From assembly GCF_002160145.1 (NCBI RefSeq), contig NZ_NFKA01000010.1:1-64000 (forward strand): DNA of 64,000 nt. The letters are read 5' to 3'. The stretch's first letter is position 1. Each line of letters starts with the position of its first letter. Made by a program: the position numbers and the translations under genes. Below are positions 60,701 through 64,000 of the stretch, one piece after another. Source of the stretch: Gemmiger sp. An194 (lineage in GTDB: Bacteria; Bacillota; Clostridia; Oscillospirales; Ruminococcaceae). The notes under the pieces are model-generated. The model searched no databases. It had not been told where the DNA came from and was given only the letters and a program-made list of their open reading frames with translations.

Positions 60701-62620
60701 TTACTGCACCGTTTCCAACAAACCGCACACTTCCAGCAGCCGCTGGTACTCCAGCAGCATTTCCCGATTGCCGCCGCCCAGCTCGGCGATCACCTGATCC
60801 GCCACCCGGCCGCAGCTGCGCGCCCCGTCGATGTAATAGCCGCACAGCGCCTCCTGCATCTCCTTGTCCGGCTCGGCCTCATGGCGGCGGTTATATTCCC
60901 GTACCAGGGCCAGCTTGTCCGGCTCGTCCAGCATCCGCTTTTCCAGCGATTCCAGCGGGTCGCCAAAGAGGCGGCGGTACACCGGGCCCTCCTCGGCCCA
61001 CTGCACCCGGCCGGGCAGCAGGGCGTTCAGTCTGGCCAGCGGCTTTGCCGGGTCCAGCCCCGCCTGTTCACACAGCCGCCGGGCAGCTTCGGTATAGAAC
61101 TCCTTCAGCGCCCCCAGCTGGGCCGCCAGCTCCCTGGGGTCACTGTGGACCAGCATGGCCCGCTGGGTGATGGCCTCCATCCGGGCCATGAGGCGGGTGC
61201 ACTGGTGGTTCAGGATCAGCCGGGCATCCCCTTTTTGCAGATCGCACAGGGTATACACATACACCGCCGCCAGCAGGGTGGAGAATTTCAGCACGTTCAT
61301 ATCCATCCGCTCGATGGTGTCGGCGCTGGTGTGGTAGTATTTGTCCGGCCACTGGCCCAGCATGATGCTGGGGATACCCACCTGCGGGTCGCTGAGAATG
61401 AAGTGGTCGCTGCCCAGGCCGAAGGGCACCGCATCGGTGCGCACATTCTGCAGCAGCAGGTCCTCCCGGCTGTTTGTCTCCTGCTTGAGCTCCTGCAGCA
61501 GCAGGGTGGCCAGGTCCCCCTCAAAGCCCGGCATGGCAAAGGGCAGGCCGGTTACAGTGATGGGGCCGGTGGTGTCCTCCTGTTTTGCGCCGATCATATC
61601 CAGATTGATGCCTGCGGTGTAGAGGGACTTGTCCCGCCCGTCGTTCAGATAATTATAAGTGCCAGTGAACTCGGGCACCAGAATCATCCGGATGGTCTTT
61701 TTCAGCGGCGGCAGCTGGCCCGCCTCCACCGCGTCCCGGATGGCTGCCATCAGGGTCATGGCTCCGGCCACGCCGGAGGCATTGTCGTTGGCACTGGCGC
61801 AGGGGTGGCACAGATGGGCGCAGACCAGCACACTCTCCTCGCTCTCGCCGGGCAGCACCGCCTCCACCACCTCGCTGGTGCCGTTTTCCAGCGTGGCCTC
61901 CACATAGGCGTTCACTGCAAGATAGGGGCTTTCGCACTCCCCTTTTTCAAAGGCCTGCCGCCGCTGGCGGCACAGCTTCTGCAGCCGCAGCGAGGTGCGG
62001 GGCGACACCACAAACCCGAAGGCCTGCCGCTCGCCGGGGGTGTGCTCCCACCAGTAGGAGGTGTAGTTCAGCGCGTCCAGCAGCTCCTCCGGAATGCGCA
62101 CGTGGGGCGTCTCGTTCAGATAGTCCGACACAAGGCCCAGCGCGCCCCGCTTCTGGATGGCCCAGCTGAATTTGTTGATGTGCTGGTGGGTGAACAGCAC
62201 CTTGCCCTCCAGGTCCCAGCCCTCGTAGGCTTCTTCCCCGCAGCCCTCAGTCATCTCCACCAGGTCCAGCGTTTTGTCCCGCCAGTCGCAGGCGCAGCTT
62301 TTCTGGATCAGGGAGATGGGCTCCACCGAGTAGTCCGCCAGCACAAAGCCCTCCGGCCCGGCCAGACGGCACCAGCCCGCGGTGCAGTTCCACTCCTGAA
62401 ACAGCCGGTAGCTGCCCGCGTAGCCCCCTGCCGGGGCCGGATAGGAAATCACCCGGGCCTGCACGCCCCGGCGGTTCAGCCAGTCGCAGCACCAGTTGGC
62501 CGCGGCCCGGAAGCCGCCGCTTGCCTGGATGCGGTGGAAACTGCTCACCTCTTTCACGATCTGATACAGCCCCCGGGTCTGTATCCGTTCCTTCATTGTC
62601 TTTATGGTCTGCTGCATCAT
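60701..62620 (-). CDS. M28-type zinc aminopeptidase-like protein (DUF4910-related)
   Basis: The product is 639 aa. There is no signal peptide. A PA-like insert (about 60-200) lies inside the N-terminal part. The M28-type metal residues include HLCHPCASANDNASGVAGAMTL (about 270-291, with H and D) and EFTGTYNYL, then DMIGAKQ and SDHFILSDPQVGIPSIML, and HTSADTIERMD. The C-terminal third is helical. A cytosolic peptidase is the best reading. The start has only a weak ribosome site (GGGG). It is flanked by tRNAs and a glycosyltransferase that are probably unrelated to it. Confidence 0.8.
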   Translation of the reverse strand: MMQQTIKTMKERIQTRGLYQIVKEVSSFHRIQASGGFRAAANWCCDWLNRRGVQARVISYPAPAGGYAGSYRLFQEWNCTAGWCRLAGPEGFVLADYSVEPISLIQKSCACDWRDKTLDLVEMTEGCGEEAYEGWDLEGKVLFTHQHINKFSWAIQKRGALGLVSDYLNETPHVRIPEELLDALNYTSYWWEHTPGERQAFGFVVSPRTSLRLQKLCRQRRQAFEKGECESPYLAVNAYVEATLENGTSEVVEAVLPGESEESVLVCAHLCHPCASANDNASGVAGAMTLMAAIRDAVEAGQLPPLKKTIRMILVPEFTGTYNYLNDGRDKSLYTAGINLDMIGAKQEDTTGPITVTGLPFAMPGFEGDLATLLLQELKQETNSREDLLLQNVRTDAVPFGLGSDHFILSDPQVGIPSIMLGQWPDKYYHTSADTIERMDMNVLKFSTLLAAVYVYTLCDLQKGDARLILNHQCTRLMARMEAITQRAMLVHSDPRELAAQLGALKEFYTEAARRLCEQAGLDPAKPLARLNALLPGRVQWAEEGPVYRRLFGDPLESLEKRMLDEPDKLALVREYNRRHEAEPDKEMQEALCGYYIDGARSCGRVADQVIAELGGGNREMLLEYQRLLEVCGLLETVQ

Positions 62621-62707
62621 CTGCCGCGCACCCCGTTTCGTTTTTTATTCCATTATATCACCCTGCCGAACCGATTTCATCCGCTAGCGCAAAAAAGTAT
62701 ATGGACA

Positions 62708-62746
62708 AAAACCAATCCCCCGAAGCGCCGCTCCGGGGGATTGCTG
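62708..62746 (-). terminator. Terminator of the glycosyltransferase gene
   Basis: On the minus strand AATCCCCCGG and TCGGGGGATT form a stem followed by GGTTTTTG. Confidence 0.85.
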
Positions 62747-62765
62747 CAAGGCTTATGAAATTGGC

Positions 62766-63782
62766 TCAGTTGAAGCCGAAGATCTTCTGGCTGATTTTGT
62801 AGGCGGTCACTGCGAAGGCACGGCCCACCGGATTGTTCCAGTTCATGGCCTGGCCCATCACGCCCCGGCGCAGCCGGTAATAGGCCCAGGGGTCGTTGGC
62901 CTTGATGTGGTTCCACAGCTCCTGCTTCTTGGCCAGATTCTCGGCGGTGCCGCTGCGGATCATCAGGATGGAGGAAACCACAGTGATGATCTCCAGATAA
63001 TTGTACAGGTACTGGCGCAGGCGGGTGTTCTTGATGCTCTGCAGGCGTACCTGCTGCAGCATCAGCTTGTTCACCTTGATCTGCTGGTCGATGCGCTTGA
63101 TCATCACGCTCTCGTTCACCGACTGATCGCCCCGGCCGATGAAGTAGTGGTAGAAATCCACATTGATGTAGTAGATGCTCTTCACGTACTGCATGGGCAC
63201 GTACACGAACAGGTTATCCACATAGAAGGTGTGGCGGGGCAGATCCAGACCGCTGTCGATCAGCAGCTGGGTGCGGTAGATCACCGAGTGCATCAGGATG
63301 TACTGGCCCTTGTGGAAGCGGCCCACCTGATCCCAGCCGATCACCTGCTCTTCGGGCAGGGCGTTGCCGTAGCTCATCACCTTTTTATGGCGGGCGCCCA
63401 CCTTGTCGTACACAAAGTTGCTCACCACCAGGTCCACCTCCTGGTCGCCGTGCACGAAGCCGCGCAAAGCGCACAGGATCTTGGCAAAGGCCTCTTCATC
63501 CACCCAGTCGTCGCTGTCCACGACCTTGAAGTAACGGCCCCGGGCGTTTTTCAAGCCGGCCATCACCGCCGCGCCGTGGCCGCCGTTCTCCTGATGCACC
63601 GCACGCACGATGCCGGGATACAGTCGCTCGTATTCATCCGCAATGGCAGCGGTATCGTCCTTGGAGCCGTCGTTCACAATCAGGATCTCCACCTCGTCGC
63701 CGCCGGTGAGCAGGGTATCCACACAATGGCGCATGTAGTCCTGCGAGTTGAAGCAGGGCACTGCGATCGATAACAGTTTCAT
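62766..63782 (-). CDS. Glycosyltransferase family 2 protein
   Basis: The 338-aa protein has a GT-A fold. The start MKLLSIAVPCFNSQDYMRHCVDTLL leads to VEILIVNDGSKDDT, and VDSDDWV is the DXD-type metal motif (about 92-98). The C-terminal part (about 200-338) is helical with no clear membrane segment. It probably adds a sugar to a cell-surface polymer. Substrate and acceptor are unknown, and no other polysaccharide genes are in view. ATG 63782 follows AAGGTG. Confidence 0.88.
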   Translation of the reverse strand: MKLLSIAVPCFNSQDYMRHCVDTLLTGGDEVEILIVNDGSKDDTAAIADEYERLYPGIVRAVHQENGGHGAAVMAGLKNARGRYFKVVDSDDWVDEEAFAKILCALRGFVHGDQEVDLVVSNFVYDKVGARHKKVMSYGNALPEEQVIGWDQVGRFHKGQYILMHSVIYRTQLLIDSGLDLPRHTFYVDNLFVYVPMQYVKSIYYINVDFYHYFIGRGDQSVNESVMIKRIDQQIKVNKLMLQQVRLQSIKNTRLRQYLYNYLEIITVVSSILMIRSGTAENLAKKQELWNHIKANDPWAYYRLRRGVMGQAMNWNNPVGRAFAVTAYKISQKIFGFN

Positions 63783-64000
63783 GTTTCACACACCTTTATA
63801 TTGATTTGCCGCCCGCCGCCCCTCAACGGAGAGAACGAACCGGCCCGCAAGCTGTTTTGGTCATAATTTTGACAAAATGTTACTTGTATATCATCGCGCG
63901 AACATCGTTCAAAGTCAAGTGAATCCCACAAATTCATGCGACTTTTCTCCATTTTTTACAACTTTTACACCAAAAACGGCGCATCCCGCCAAGGGATACG
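63783..64000. other. AT-richer upstream region of the glycosyltransferase
   Basis: The stretch has no ORF with a ribosome site. A loose minus-strand promoter (TTTGAA with TATACA, 17-bp gap, near 63886-63914) may drive the glycosyltransferase. Nothing further is seen before the window edge. Confidence 0.4.

Overview
The window reads as a chromosomal segment of a high-GC, Gram-positive-type gut Firmicute. My best guess is the Oscillospirales (Faecalibacterium / Gemmiger / Subdoligranulum relatives); this placement is inference, not a database result. The signs are a Phe T-box leader before pheST, sigma-A type promoters, AGGAGG ribosome sites, TTG/GTG starts, and dnaX-ybaB-recR, DUF2508-BofA, gdpP-rplI-dnaB and tilS-hpt-ftsH gene sets. 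Many of these genes have Bacillus orthologues that flank oriC, but no dnaA or origin is visible here.

Layout. 1-7.7 kb holds a divergent locus that seems to have lost its middle (a chromate-transporter tail on the minus strand against a headless LysR regulator on the plus strand), then T-box-pheS-pheT, a YczE-like membrane gene broken by one TGA, a small membrane-anchored protein and a small lipoprotein. 7.7-14.0 kb is one giant secreted surface protein (about 2,074 aa) carrying a PHP/CehA-type metallohydrolase domain, OB-fold modules and a C-terminal membrane anchor. 14.3-17.6 kb is a visibly AT-rich island with a three-gene operon: a small winged-helix regulator, a fused nuclease-methyltransferase and a two-TRD specificity subunit. 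This looks like a BcgI-like (Type IIB) restriction-modification system, set against the 3' end of the tmRNA gene.

17.6-40.4 kb is housekeeping, mostly on the minus strand: ssrA-smpB, recR-ybaB-dnaX with SRP RNA in the dnaX leader, guaD, a duplicated tRNA-Ala(GGC) transcription unit, a WG-repeat lipoprotein, rlmH-walJ, murA, two tandem LysM/G5/M23 cell-wall hydrolases separated by a 171-bp terminal-inverted-repeat element, an RluA-family synthase, gdhA, rnpB, DUF2508-BofA, a Crp/Fnr regulator with an MFS transporter, and secG-rnr.

40.4-64 kb holds a divergent topoisomerase IV pair, a zinc-ribbon tail-anchored protein with ftsH-hpt-tilS, dnaB-rplI-gdpP-rnj, the divergent rnhA-mnmA pair, coaD, lysA, tRNA-Thr and tRNA-Asp, an M28-type peptidase and a family 2 glycosyltransferase.

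Together the core genes cover translation (pheST, SRP RNA, tmRNA/SmpB, RNase P, tRNA modification), DNA maintenance (dnaX, recR, dnaB, topo IV, RNase HI), RNA turnover (RNase R, RNase J), envelope building (murA, M23 pair, SecG, FtsH) and c-di-AMP turnover (GdpP). The accessory part is the restriction island, the giant surface protein, the truncated or broken genes and the small repeat element. No CRISPR array, prophage, integrase or transposase gene was seen.
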